From the NCBI GenBank assembly GCA_050084515.1, contig CM114273.1, positions 13,206,001 through 13,270,000 on the forward strand: 64,000 bases of DNA. The letters run 5' to 3'. Under the pieces are notes generated by a model. It was given only the letters and a program-made list of their open reading frames with translations, searched no databases and was not told the DNA's origin. Below are positions 34,750-45,030 of this stretch, one piece after another. Origin of the DNA: Blasia pusilla (Eukaryota > Marchantiophyta > Marchantiopsida > Blasiales). The translations under genes and the position numbers were made by a program. Positions within the stretch are counted from its first letter, which is position 1, and every line of letters starts with the position of its first letter.

Positions 34750-35560
34750 CCAGGTGGGCCTAGAGATCGCGCACCAGGTGGTCCCCTTGGGAAATGAGGA
34801 GCTAGAGTTTCCCGACAGGATGGTGGAGCTGCCCGTGGAGGAGGTAGAGTACCACCACCTAGATGCGCCGAGGGAGACGCCGGACGTGAGGCTGGGATGG
34901 CTGCTCATACGCAGCCTACAGGAGCAGATTGCCGCTATGGCATTGACGTTACCCGATGCTGGATCCGTGGCATCGACATCATATGGAGCAGCCAGATATC
35001 AGGAGGATCCTGGTTGGATGTGCGGGGTTGCCCAGATGGAGGCCGCCGTAGTTGTGACGCGTGGAGCAGCCGCAAAGTTGGATCCACAGCGAGGGGAAGC
35101 CAGAAAATAGACTAGGCTTCCTCAGTCTTTCACGTTGTCCGAAGCAAGATGTCGTGGTGAGGATTCGCCCGGGACATCCTACAGATGAGTCCGTGGTGCG
35201 TGCCAAGGCGATAGTGACTGATGCAGAGTCCTACGACGTCTTGGTTGGTGGAGCAATGTTATACCCGATGGGATTTTCTCTGGATTACTGGTAGGAGTCA
35301 GCGCCCTACAGACCAAGATGGAAGTCAGGTGATGGGCGCCTTAGCTCATTACCCGTTCGATTCACAGGTGCAGTGATCGAGCAACGGCCAGGAGAGATGG
35401 CGACCTTAACAGTATTTAGCAGTGCCATCACTTGGCCTAGTGATTTGATTGAGGGACATGTCCATGCAAAGGATACTCTCGTTCCTCACATTTCTATGGA
35501 GAAGAGTGTTATGGTAGCTGCATCATTCTGTGGAGGAGAGGTGCCACCGTGGGGCTAGAT
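34750..35560 (+). pseudogene. E3 protease-region remnant
   Basis: This lies at the position of the protease in E2. I could not find the DSGA active-site triad, so that part seems lost or scrambled. The later segment VRIRPGHPTDESVV followed by DAESYDVLVGGAMLYPMGF resembles the C-terminal half of a retropepsin (the YDVL-G block before the dimer strand). TAG stops at 35110 and 35294 and frameshifts break it. Confidence 0.55.
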
Positions 35561-35699
35561 TGAGGAGCTTCGACAATTGGCAGATGAGCAGGTGCAAACC
35601 GCGTGGAGCGAGGCGTTTGCACCGGAGCGTGACGGGTCTGAGGAACTTGAGGTAACAGGGAGTGCTACGATGACATCCTTGGATACCACACCCATTGTG

Positions 35700-36660
35700 T
35701 GGTGTATCCCGGAGGAGGGTATTTGAGTGTTAGATCTTTTTGGAGGGATTAGCACCGGGTTAGCTGTTGTTTTGTAGACATGAGTGAGAGTACAGCAGTA
35801 CCTGTATGTGGAGAGTGATGATGTTGCGAGGCGTATCTCACTACAACATGTGGCGCAGTTACGCCTACGTTTTCCCAACTTATTGTCTATGTCTGCAATA
35901 TAGGAGTACCAGAGTTCCCTATCGAGGGATATTTCGTTGTTGGGGGCGCAGGATTTAGAGCGGGTAGGGACCATTGATTTGGTCATTGCCGGTTGGCCAT
36001 GTTAGGGCCAATCGAGTGCTGGACGAGGCAACGGGTTGGCTGACACTCGGTCCAGATTGTTTTGGGAGATGTTGAGGGTCTTACGGCAGTTGCAGGAGCA
36101 CCTGTCTCGTTCTCCACCCTACATTCTAGAGAATGTGCCGATCTTAGGAGACTCCAGGTCACGGGTGGTGACGAGTGCTCATCAAGTGCGTGCCTGGATC
36201 GGCCCAGTTGTGTTCTTGGATGCGGCTAGTGTAGGTTCTAGAGCCTATCGCCCGCATCTATGGTGGACCAACTTGGTGCCCCATGCGGTGTTACGGAGGG
36301 CGTATGCGATAGTGGAGCGCCCCTCCCATTTTTTAGTGGATTCCATTATGGATCCAGATCATCGATCAGAGGCAGTGAGGCACGATGATCGACCACCGTT
36401 GACTGTGGTCAACACAGTAGGCAGACCGTGGGCAGCCTTGCCCACGTTTGTGAGTTTTCCCGCTTCCTATGCATACAAGGAGGCCGGTCCTAGCTTGGTT
36501 TGGGATGACCAGGTTCAGCGGTAGAGGGAGCCCAACGCTGACGAGAGAGAGCGAGCGATGGGATTTCCCACAAGAGTGACGGAAGTACCGTTAGTGTCAG
36601 AGGCATCACGACGCCATGTCTTGGGTCAGGCGATGGACCTGAACTGCTTGACATGAATAC
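35700..36660 (+). pseudogene. E3 C5 cytosine DNA methyltransferase domain (DNMT3-like)
   Basis: The motifs match E2 in order and spacing. Motif I is VLDLFGGISTGLAVVL (from 35727), then YLYVESDDVARR. Motif IV is IDLVIAGWPC (about 35975-36002), immediately followed by an in-frame TAG (36003-36005) where E2 has the Gln of PCQ. A 163-codon open stretch then carries SRLFWEMLRVL, motif VI YILENVPILGD, and motif VIII DAASVGSRAYRPHLWW. After another stop come ERERAMGFPTRVTEV and RRHVLGQAMDLN (motifs IX-X). The ERAMGFP and RR-LG blocks resemble the DNMT3 C-terminus. Stops (TGA before motif I, TAGs within) make the copy inactive; the catalytic Cys codon itself is intact. Confidence 0.9.
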
Positions 36661-36999
36661 TCAGCTTGGGAGTGGCTGAGCAGCATCATATGAGATCGCG
36701 ACAGATCACAGCGGTTGCGTTGGTGAGCCCCATGCCTACCAAGACGGTGGAGGCAGTGGCTGGGGGCGAGACCCGAGGAGATCTACGCACCAGGGGAGAT
36801 TGGGAGAGACACCCTTGGACTTCTTGGGATGTTTTGTAGGTAACCCAGGAGATTATAGCCACAACATTGAGCATGGTTTCGAGCACTGCATGTGGAGGAG
36901 ATGAGAGTTTGCAGTTGGCTGCAGGAGAGCGCCCGAGTGTTGTTGTTCAAGACGGGGTTGCACCATAGCAACCACCGATACCCGCGCCGGAGAGTCCTA

Positions 37000-37860
37000 C
37001 CTTAGTCACGATGGAGACTTGGGAGCCAGATATCGGCCCTAAGTTGACAGGAGGAGAGCGGCGCCGAATACATCAGTTCCTCACGAGTTATAGGAACTGC
37101 TTTGCGTTTAGCATGGAGGATTTCGGTACGTTGAAGGGACCGGGATCCGCATTGAGTTGTCGAGTGATAGGCCGATCTTCCGACGATCCTACAGGTACAG
37201 TGATATGGAGAGGGCTATGATTCAGAGTAGGAGCCAGGACTTGGTCAGAGCAGGACTAGTGGAGATGTCGCATGGGAAGTATGCATCTGCCACTATCATG
37301 CCCGCCAAGAAGGATGTGCATGGCAACTGGACGGATAGGTGGATGTGTGGGGATTACCGACCTATCAATCGGCAGATGAAGTCCGATAGGTATGCCATGC
37401 CCATCCCTGAGGAGATCTTTGATGCGATTGGTCACGCAAAGGTCTTCAATTCATTGATTTATGAGCCGGATACCATCACCGCCTATCGATTGGAGGACAG
37501 TGTAAGACGGCATTTTGGGGCATCGATCCTCACGGGAAGGATTGTTTGTACGAGTGGCGGTTCTTACCATTTGGGTTAAAGAACGCCCCGGTTGAGTTTC
37601 AGAGGGTCATGGATAGGATCTTGGCTGGTCTGGAGTTTGCTAGGTGTTATATTGATGACATCGTAGTCTTAAACGCCACGGTTGAGGAGCATGAGCGACA
37701 TCTAGAGAAGGTGTTTTGACGATTGCAATTACATGGGCTGAAGCTATATCCAGGCAAGTGCAAGTTCTTCTACAACCAGATTGAGTACTTGGGTCATACG
37801 ATATACCTAGGGGCCCTTGGTGTTCAGCAGACGAAGGTAGAGGCTATCTCCGCATTCCAT
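37000..37860 (+). pseudogene. E3 reverse transcriptase
   Basis: Open pieces give SDMERAMIQSRSQDLVRAGL, MCGDYRPINRQMKSDRYAMP, KNAPVEFQRVMDRILAGLEF, CYIDDIVVLNATVEEH (YIDD active site, about 37650) and EYLGHTIYLGALGVQQTKVE. The block between the second and third pieces, normally LRAGYHQ--QE, is garbled (37450-37520). A frameshift near 37579 and a TGA near 37718 also interrupt the frame. Confidence 0.9.
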
Positions 37861-38470
37861 GCCCTACAGATGTGAGCCGTGTTCGCGCATTCATGGGATT
37901 GGCGAACTTCTATCGGGATACGTTAAGGGATTCAGTTCGATTGCGAAGTCGCTGACCTTGCTGACCAAGGTGGATCACGAGTGGCACTGGGGGGATGAGC
38001 AGGAGCGAGCATTTCAATTGCTCAAGGAGAGTTTGACGTCTGCGCCCATCTTGAGGAGACCGATCAGGGGGCGTCCTTTCCAGTTGCACACAGATTGGAG
38101 CATATTGGGGCTTGGAGCGGTGCTCACTCAACATGATGATGAGGGTAGAGAATTCGTGGTGGCTTATGCTAGCCGCTCAAACAACGTTGCAGAGGCAAAG
38201 TACAGCTCGTATGAGGATGAGTGCTTGGCAGCGGTGTGGGTTGTCGTGCATTTCAGGTGTTACTTATTCGGTAACCCCTTTACCATCATCACTGATCATC
38301 AACCACTGAAGTGGTTGATGGAGTCCAACAAGCTTATAGGGAATCTTGCGAGATGGGCTCTGTTGTTGCAGGAGTATGATTTTCAGGTGGTACATAGACC
38401 TGGGACGCTCAACCAGGATGCAAATGGGTTGAGTCGTAACCCATGCCCGAGTCAGCGAGATGCGACTGGA
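37859..38470 (+). pseudogene. E3 RNase H (start of a 321-codon open frame)
   Basis: The frame 37859-38824 begins with the RT connection (GYVKGFSSIAKSLTLLTK). It continues through RNase H with PFQLHTDWSILGLGAVLTQH (Asp), YSSYEDECLAAVWVV (Glu) and ITDHQPLKWLMESNK (Asp), and ends with ARWALLLQEYDFQVVHRPG. This is the best-preserved stretch of the element. RNase H removes the RNA strand during reverse transcription. Confidence 0.9.
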
Positions 38471-39840
38471 GCTCGATGGCATGGAGAGAGTGATGAGGAG
38501 TCGGTGCCAGAATGGCACGCGTCAACTAATTTAGGCATGTTGGCTATGGAGAGCCAGAGGATGGAGACTTTAATGGCAAGGTCTAGTGGAGAGTCCTTGG
38601 AGCCCGAGGCCAGTGAGGAGACGACAAGTGGCCGAGATATTCATGATGATGGAGTAGTCTTGGAGTACCTTTGTACCGGCAGCGTTGCGAGCACCGTGGA
38701 TGCTAGAGAGCAGGATCGGATCCTACAGCGGGCCAGACGGTTCCGTTGGGAGGGGACACATGTTTTGAGGGTTTGGGAGGATTGTAGAGTACGCGTAGTG
38801 CCACATCCTTTGCAGAGAGCATGACTAGTGCAGCATGCCCACGAGGAGTTGGGTCACTTTGGGGTGAAGCGGACGTAGAGCTTGCTCCACATTCAGTATT
38901 GGTGACGAGGCATGCAGACTGACGTTCAACAATTTGTTGCCAGGTGCATGGTGTGTGATTGGGTCCGAGCATCGTTCAATGCTCCGACTCCACAATTGCA
39001 TCCATTACTGATCATGGGCTTAGGATATAGATGGAGTTTGGAATTTTCAGGACCTTTGCCTTTGACAGAGCGTCACAGTCGTTATGTGTTGGTGATGGTC
39101 GAGCACTTCTCGAAGTGGATCAAGTTGGTTGCATTTCCTGACAAAGCGAGTGAGGGAGTAGCTTATGCCTTCCTTGACAGAGTGCTGAGTCATTATGGTG
39201 CACCGGCTGAGGTGTTGATAGACCAGGGTACCGAATTTCAGGGTGAGTTCCAGGCGTTGTGTGATCAGGCGCTGATCGACCACCGCACGACTTCGCGAGA
39301 TCATCCCGAGGCGGATGGATTAGCGGAGAGAGTTGTGCAGACGGTGAAGAAGGGTTTACGCAAGTATGCCTTGCAGAGAGGTCACCTAGGAGATTGGGAC
39401 CTCCAGTTGCCATGGTTGGCGATGGGATATAGATTCAGCAGGCAGGTATCCTTAGCGTCTTTTTCATCGTACTTGCTACTTTATGGCTGAGAGCCAGATT
39501 TACCTACGGCCATTCATCGAGATGCTGGTGAGGTGCTGGACCATGATGACCCTGATGTATGGGTGCGAGCATGTTCTCAGAGGGCTGAGTTGTTTCGGAG
39601 AGTGATGCCCATGGCGTTCGAGAACTTGGCGATTGCGCAACATCGAGATACGTTGAGGTATGCGACTATTCGGGGTGGTGGTTATTGACCCACTATCCGG
39701 AGGTTTCATCAGGGAGATTATGTCTACTTGTTGTAGACGGTATTGACGATGTTGGATGTGACTGCAGGGCGCACTATCCTGAGAGTGCGTGACGTTTTGC
39801 CATCCGGTGTTCTCTTGCTGGAGGGACGCGATGGTATGGT
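38471..39840 (+). pseudogene. E3 integrase
   Basis: The zinc domain is QHAHEELGHFGVKR (about 38830-38870) with CMVC at 38946. The core has WSLEFSGPL, EVLIDQGTEFQGEF and EADGLAERVVQTVKK. The first catalytic Asp is Glu here (codon 39043-39045, GAA) where E2 has Asp; the second Asp is intact, the reverse of the E2 lesion. Stops at 38822, 38876, 38904, 39488, 39686 and 39735 and a frameshift at the ATGGT repeat near 39835 break it. The C-terminal GDYVYL segment leads to the PHD finger. Confidence 0.9.
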
Positions 39841-40083
39841 ATGGTATGGAAGGACCATGTGCGTAATTGTGCGCCATGTCACCTTCCTAACATTGATGGT
39901 ACAGTAGATCCGAGCTTAGCAATAGTTCCTACATGCTTGCATTGTATGTTGTGTGGTTTTGCGCGTGGGGCGGCCACGATGCTAGTCTGTGATGGATGTT
40001 CGAGAGGTTGGCATATGGCATGTCTGATGCCACCTCTCACTAGGGTTCCTCGGGGACGATGGATGTGTCCTAGATGTACATAG
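39841..40083 (+). pseudogene. E3 terminal PHD finger (intact zinc ligands)
   Basis: This 80-codon piece is the end of the integrase frame. All eight ligands of a C4HC3 PHD finger are present at 39943-40077: CMLC, 11 residues, CDGC, four residues, H-x2-C, 14 residues, CPRC. The segment VCDGCSRGWHMACL resembles plant PHD fingers that follow a CD-C-RG-H pattern, such as those of ATXR5/6-type proteins. PHD fingers commonly bind the H3 N-terminus with or without lysine methylation; the specificity here is unknown. Frame continuity with integrase is lost only by a short duplication of ATGGT near 39835. Confidence 0.88.
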
Positions 40084-40261
40084 AGGAGATACTAGGTAGG
40101 TTTCGATTCCAAATTTTTTCTGTGACATGGATGACAGGAAGGCGACTAACGATGGGGCCACATGAGCACCCAGCCTTTATGGTCTTAGCGTCCTAGAGAT
40201 GTATGTCGTGGTAGGTAGGGATATATGGCTATCTGGAGTAAGAGGGATCTAACCAGCAGCT

Positions 40262-40271
40262 AGGGGAGAGA
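40262..40271 (+). promoter_or_regulatory. Polypurine tract of E3
   Basis: AGGGGAGAGA stands directly before TTGGAGATA, about 180 bases after the PHD stop. It aligns with the longer G-run of E2. It places the start of the right LTR at TG 40273. Confidence 0.6.
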
Positions 40272-40272
40272 T

Positions 40273-40887
40273 TGGAGATATTTTGGTACTTCTCGCCTCT
40301 ATGTATGGATGCCATGAGTTAGCATGGGATCGTGTGTGTTTGTGTGTGTGTTCGATGACAGCGATGTATGTTGTGTAGCGATGTGTATGCGCACGACAGT
40401 TGTCACGACTGTTAGGATAGATCGATGGGATCTAGCAGAGCGTCTTCACGAGTAGTGGAGGATAGGCCTAGGAGGTCGAGAATGATCTGTTGAGGCCCCT
40501 TCGTTTCGTTTCATTTGCAGCCATATAGAGAAACTTACTATTTCGGGTAAGTTTCCATGTTGGGGATAGTTGACTTTATATTTTTGGTAAGTGACCCTTG
40601 ACCTCCTACATCAGGTCAAGAGCCAAGGAGGTGACTTGGGAGCATAGGTTACCATGGAGAGAGCTTGGGAGAGGGGAAGGGTATACCTCAAGCAGAGAGA
40701 GCTTGAGAGCTCATTCTCTCTTTGTTGAACCTCTTGGCATGAGGCGGCGGAGCTATGGTCCCTTGCCTTGTGAGTGTAACCCAAGCCTCTCATTAGGAGA
40801 GTGGGTTTGGTTTGACATGAGAGAGAGTGCACACCTTTGAGAGCTATGGTGTGAGATGGTGTAGAGAGAGATTGGATCTTACTTTAT
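40273..40887 (+). repeat. Right LTR of E3
   Basis: The LTR comprises a 128-base U3 part (from TGGAGATATTTT) plus 486 bases shared with the left LTR (40401-40886). The final CA is replaced by T at the junction with a second copy of the U3 part. Confidence 0.7.
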
Positions 40888-41013
40888 TGGAGATATTTTG
40901 GTACTTCTCGCCTCTATGTATGGATGCCATGAGTTAGCATGGGATTGTGTGTGTTTGTGTGTGTGTTCGATGACAACGATGTATGTTGTGTAGCGATGTG
41001 TATGCGCACGACA
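40886..41013 (+). repeat. Second copy of the LTR start, directly after the right LTR
   Basis: Nearly identical over 128 bases to 40271-40398 (two substitutions seen). It gives the order LTR followed by a truncated LTR, as after tandem insertion or unequal recombination. The following DNA is unrelated. Confidence 0.9.
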
Positions 41014-41559
41014 ACCTCTACAGGGGCCTTGTGCTCACTATTTGTGAATTAGGAAGGTGCATAACCAATCTCACAATACTTGGCATCTCCTTTTGCAAAG
41101 TAAATTTGATTAGTCTCCAACATGCTTCATAAGAAGATCTATCTAAAATAAATTTGCAAGAATTAAGTTAGATTATGATGATACAAAAATGCAAGACCTC
41201 GTAGAAGAATTAGAAACACAAAAAAGCATAGATTACTTGGCATCAAGGTATCTTATAGTCTCATTGATAAGAAAGTTGTTTCCTTCCATATTTGCGTCAT
41301 TAGAAACCCCAAAGGAAATAAAATCAGATGCTTTGTAGACAAATTCGTAGGAGATTTGACGGAGGAGATAGAATTAGTGATCTCCAAATTAATGCAAGCA
41401 AATAGTGTACACAGGAGAGGATTGTATGGCATGACCTATCAATCATCCAAAACTTTCTCACGTTTCATTATTTTGGCACCATTGTCCAACCTAAGACACA
41501 ATCCCAAGGAGATGTGTATTAGCTAACATAATCGTTAGAAATCATGTAAAAGTATGCGT

Positions 41560-42170
41560 GAAAGTCAAAATATAGTTATCCTAAATACCTTATGTAGATT
41601 GGATATCCATGTTTGGTCTCTCTATAGTCATGGTTGCAAAAGGTTTTGGATATCCTTTCGTGCATTTTTTCGTTACATTATCCATGTATGGTGTATGTGG
41701 ATTCTTATGCCCACACAAGCCATGCATCATACAATTAGATACAATAGACTAGAATCTTGGATGAGTGATGGGATTTGGCATTTCTCTTGATATGATTTGA
41801 TCAAAATCAGTAGTTGTATATGGTTTGTCTTCTACTGCAATAATGACCAAAACATACACATATGGCAATCCCCTCTTTTGAAACTCCACCACATGAATGC
41901 ATACAACTAGTTTGCCCAAAGTATGCTTCTTCAAAATAAGATCCAATAATTCATTCTTCCTTGAAGTAGTCAGACTTTCCAAAGCGTCAAAAAATTTGAA
42001 ACAATTGCCATAGCATCTTGATGCAATTGTTATATGTGACGTGAACCTCCGTTGGAAGAAGATGACAATATAACTTTCCTACTAAATGTCCTTCCATTAC
42101 CATCATTCCTAAATATAGCATCCTTCTTGCCTTGATATACCTCAACACACAACTCCTTTTGATTTAAACG
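41560..42170 (-). pseudogene. Helitron Rep (HUH-nuclease) domain remnant
   Basis: Reading leftwards, fragments give YQGKKDAIFRNDG, a piece on ASRCYGNCFKFFDALESL, and VVEFQKRGLPYVYVLVIIA (the conserved Rep core). FDQIISREMPNPITHPRF and MMHGLCGHKNPHTPY follow, then CTKGYPKPF. This is the Helitron-like N domain, which nicks and joins single strands during rolling-circle transposition. The 41749-41982 frame is the longest open piece. The His residue of the usual HAH/HVH motif is replaced (YVY), another sign of decay. Its orientation is opposite to the helicase fragment that follows. Confidence 0.87.
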
Positions 42171-42429
42171 GATTCACAATAAAAAGGTTCTTTCCAATTT
42201 CCATCTTGTTCAAAGATCTCATCTTGATCTAACATTTGGGACCCTTGATCCTTAAGGTGTATCTAGACTTCCCAAAAAGTTTCAAAAAAAAAAGGAGTTT
42301 TAATCAAAAGCTCTAAAATATTTAAGTGGTTTTTGGACCCGCGAGATAAGACCTCTCTTCAACTTCATTTTCATGCATTTTCCAAATTAGTTGCAATGCT
42401 ATAAGTATTATACATATTTACTTTTAAGT

Positions 42430-45030
42430 TTGTGTAGGTGAAGGAGAATGCCATTGGTTGCGGTTGCTTCTTCATCATATTCGAGGTGCAACCACATATG
42501 AGTACTTAAGAACTGTGGATGGAGTGTTATATCCAATCCTTAAGGAGGATGCTATTCAAATGGGTCTTCTCGAAGATGCCAGGGGAGGTGTACTCATGCT
42601 TCCAAGAAGCTTCCAAAATCCGCACAGGTCGTGCGCTTCCTCAACTATTTGCCATTATTTTGGCATGTAACACACATGCTCGACCTGCTGAACTATGGAG
42701 TCAATTTCGTATCCCGCTCATAGATGATATCCTATATGAACAACGTGAGGTAATTCCTATTCTTATTCCCTTTCGTACATCTCTTCTTTCTTTCTTCTAC
42801 TATTAATCGACTTATTTTATCGATGGTGGGATCTATATAGAAAACAAGGATTTTTTATCTTGCCCCCAATCATGGTTGCATAGAAACGGACAAGTCCTTC
42901 CTTAGGACGGACATGGACGGACAAGTTTGGATATGTCCACGGACATGGGTTCCAAGAGGTGGGACCCACACTTATAGTCCATGATGGAAGGCAAGGCAAG
43001 GATGAGAGGATCAATGAGGGAGGAAGGAGTGGAGGTGGAAGGAGGAAGAAATGGGGAATGTGGAACACGAAGGCAAGTAAGGGGAATGAAAAAGAAGGGA
43101 AAGGTGGGGCCCATATGGACAAGTCCTTCCATAGGACGGACATAAGTCCACGGACATGAAGATGTCCACGAACACGGACTTTGTCCACATACAACCTTGC
43201 CCCCAATGCTTTGATTGTTAATATTGCACTATTGGAAGTCCACTATCATTTACACGATCAAGAAAGAGACTATCGGATTTCCCAGATATGCCCCAAGCTG
43301 ATTTCCATGCTCCATCTTCATATTCGTATTTGGAAGCAGAAGAGCTCCTTTATGATCAAGATTCATTATATGAACGGGCAAGGTTAGGAGATGAGAGTTT
43401 GAATGATGGACAACGATTGATTTGGAATGCTATACATGATAATCTTGACAACATCATTGTCGGAGATACTACACACACTACCAAAATGTTCTTCATTGAC
43501 TGGCCAAGTGGAACTGGGAAAACCTTCTTATACAATCTTCTTCTTGCAAGTGAACGAGGTGCTGGAGGTATAGCTTTAGTCGTCGCTTAATCGGGGATAG
43601 CTGCTTTGTTTTTGGATGGAGGATGTACACCGCATTCACGCTTCAAGATTCCAATCAATGTAGATGAAAACTCTACTTGCAAGTAAGTGTCTACTCAATT
43701 CATCTATTTGCATTTCCATGTAAGAGTCTAATATGTTGCCTATAATTATACTAAGATATCTTTGAATGTTTTTTTGTAGTTTACCTATTAATAGTGAAGC
43801 TGCATGCTTAATTCGAAGGGCTTGGCTTATCATATGGGATGAGGCACCTATGATCCACCGCCATTCATTCGAGGCTATTAATTGGTCCTTCCAAGATATC
43901 ATGGCAGTTGTATCCGAAGACTTGCGAAATGTTCCTTTTGGAGGTAAATTAATCATCTTTGGCAGGGATTTTCCGCAAGTCTTGCTTGTAGTTGGTCACG
44001 GACACCGTCCAAAAATTATTTAAAGAGGTCATCTTTATGGTCTCATGTGAAAGTGATGAAACTTACAACGAATATGAGGGTTCAAAATTTGGAATTGAAC
44101 ATGCGTGTACAACAACAAGTATTTGCAGATTGGTTATTGGAGGTGGGAGAGGGCTGTGTACCTTCACAAGCTCACTTAGGAGATGATTTTATACAATTTC
44201 CAAATGATATAGTGACCAAGAGTAAGAAAATAAGTGATCTTATTGACATCATGTACGGAAATGATTCTGAAAAGTTTCGTGACATCAACTTTTTGAGAGG
44301 TACAACAATTCTTACACCAAAAAATCGAGATGTTGATGATATCAATGCTGAAGTCATATCTCGATTTTATGGAGAGGTAATATTGGTTTTCCAATGCTTT
44401 AAAACTTAATTTGGAGATGGGTTCTTTATGCATTGAAGTTTATATCATCATCTAAGTTATGTTTATTCTATGCAGGAACATACTTACCTTAGTGTTGATT
44501 CCATTCCGGATGAGGGTACGAGTCATGTGTATCCCAGAGAATTCTTAAATACATGCTTACCTTCTGGGTTGCCACCGCATCGTGTGTGTTTGAAAATTGG
44601 TTCACCTATCATGCTCTTACGAAACTTGAACGGTTCAAAGGGACAAGCTAATGGAACGCGATTGGTGATTCGTGGATTCATGCAACATGTCATTGATGCG
44701 GAAATCATAACTGGGAGGAATATTGGAGATCAAGTGTTTATCCCACGTATCCCATTGATTGCATTCGATTCAGGTTTACCTTTTGATTTATGTAGCTTTC
44801 AATTTCCTACTTGTCCTGATTTTGCCATGATTATAAATAAGTCTCAAAGTTAAACTTTAAAAAATGTAGGAATTAACTTATCCACATAAGTATTTTCTCA
44901 TGGTCCATTATATGTCGTATTATCAAGAGTAGGACAAAAAAATGCAATTCATATCACACTAGGAAATGAGTCCCATTCAAATGAAAAGGCCATTTCACAC
45001 GCAATGTGGTGTATAAAGAATTCCTTTAAT
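42430..45030 (+). pseudogene. Helitron helicase remnant (Pif1-like) with introns
   Basis: The pieces in order are RLLLHHIRGATTYEYLRTVD, EIRTGRALPQLFA-type and PAELWSQFRIPLIDDILYE (42458-42750). Then come LSDFPDMPQ, ESLNDGQRLIWNAI, and FIDWPSGTGKTFLYNLLL (Walker A, 43500). LIIWDEAPM (Walker B, 43830), VPFGGKLIIFGRDFPQVL, LTTNMRV, KIGSPIMLLRNL and FAMIINKSQS end the series (44830). A probable intron interrupts it at 43682 (GTAAGTG) to about 43780 (TTTGTAG), and another lies between 44374 and 44475, as in many plant Helitron genes. Stops and frameshifts make it inactive. A MITE is inserted at 42871-43195. Confidence 0.88.
42871..43195. mobile_element. 325-bp MITE inserted in the Helitron remnant
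   Basis: The insertion is flanked by a perfect 12-base direct repeat CTTGCCCCCAAT (42859-42870 and 43196-43207), a target-site duplication. The element begins CATGGTTGCATAG and ends CCACATACAAC, with imperfect terminal inverted complementarity (GGTTG-AT / AT-CAACC). The interior has repeated GGACGGACA-type words and no coding capacity. A homologous inverted copy lies at 56757-57024. The TSD length would suit a Mutator-like non-autonomous element. Confidence 0.8.

Larger units (their letters stand above)
31265..40887 (+). mobile_element. Ty3/gypsy retrotransposon E3 encoding a DNA methyltransferase and a PHD finger (decayed)
   Basis: A sister copy of E2 on the plus strand. The order is LTR, long leader, Gag (about 33.5-34.6 kb), protease region (34.75-35.5 kb), DNMT3-like methyltransferase (35.7-36.66 kb), reverse transcriptase (37.0-37.85 kb), RNase H (37.86-38.45 kb), integrase (38.5-39.84 kb), PHD finger (39.94-40.08 kb), polypurine tract and LTR. 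The terminal direct repeats (31265-31778 and 40400-40886) are very similar apart from a deletion of about 28 bases in the right one. The copy has frameshifts and stops throughout. The right end is rearranged (see the repeat at 40886-41013). Confidence 0.9.
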
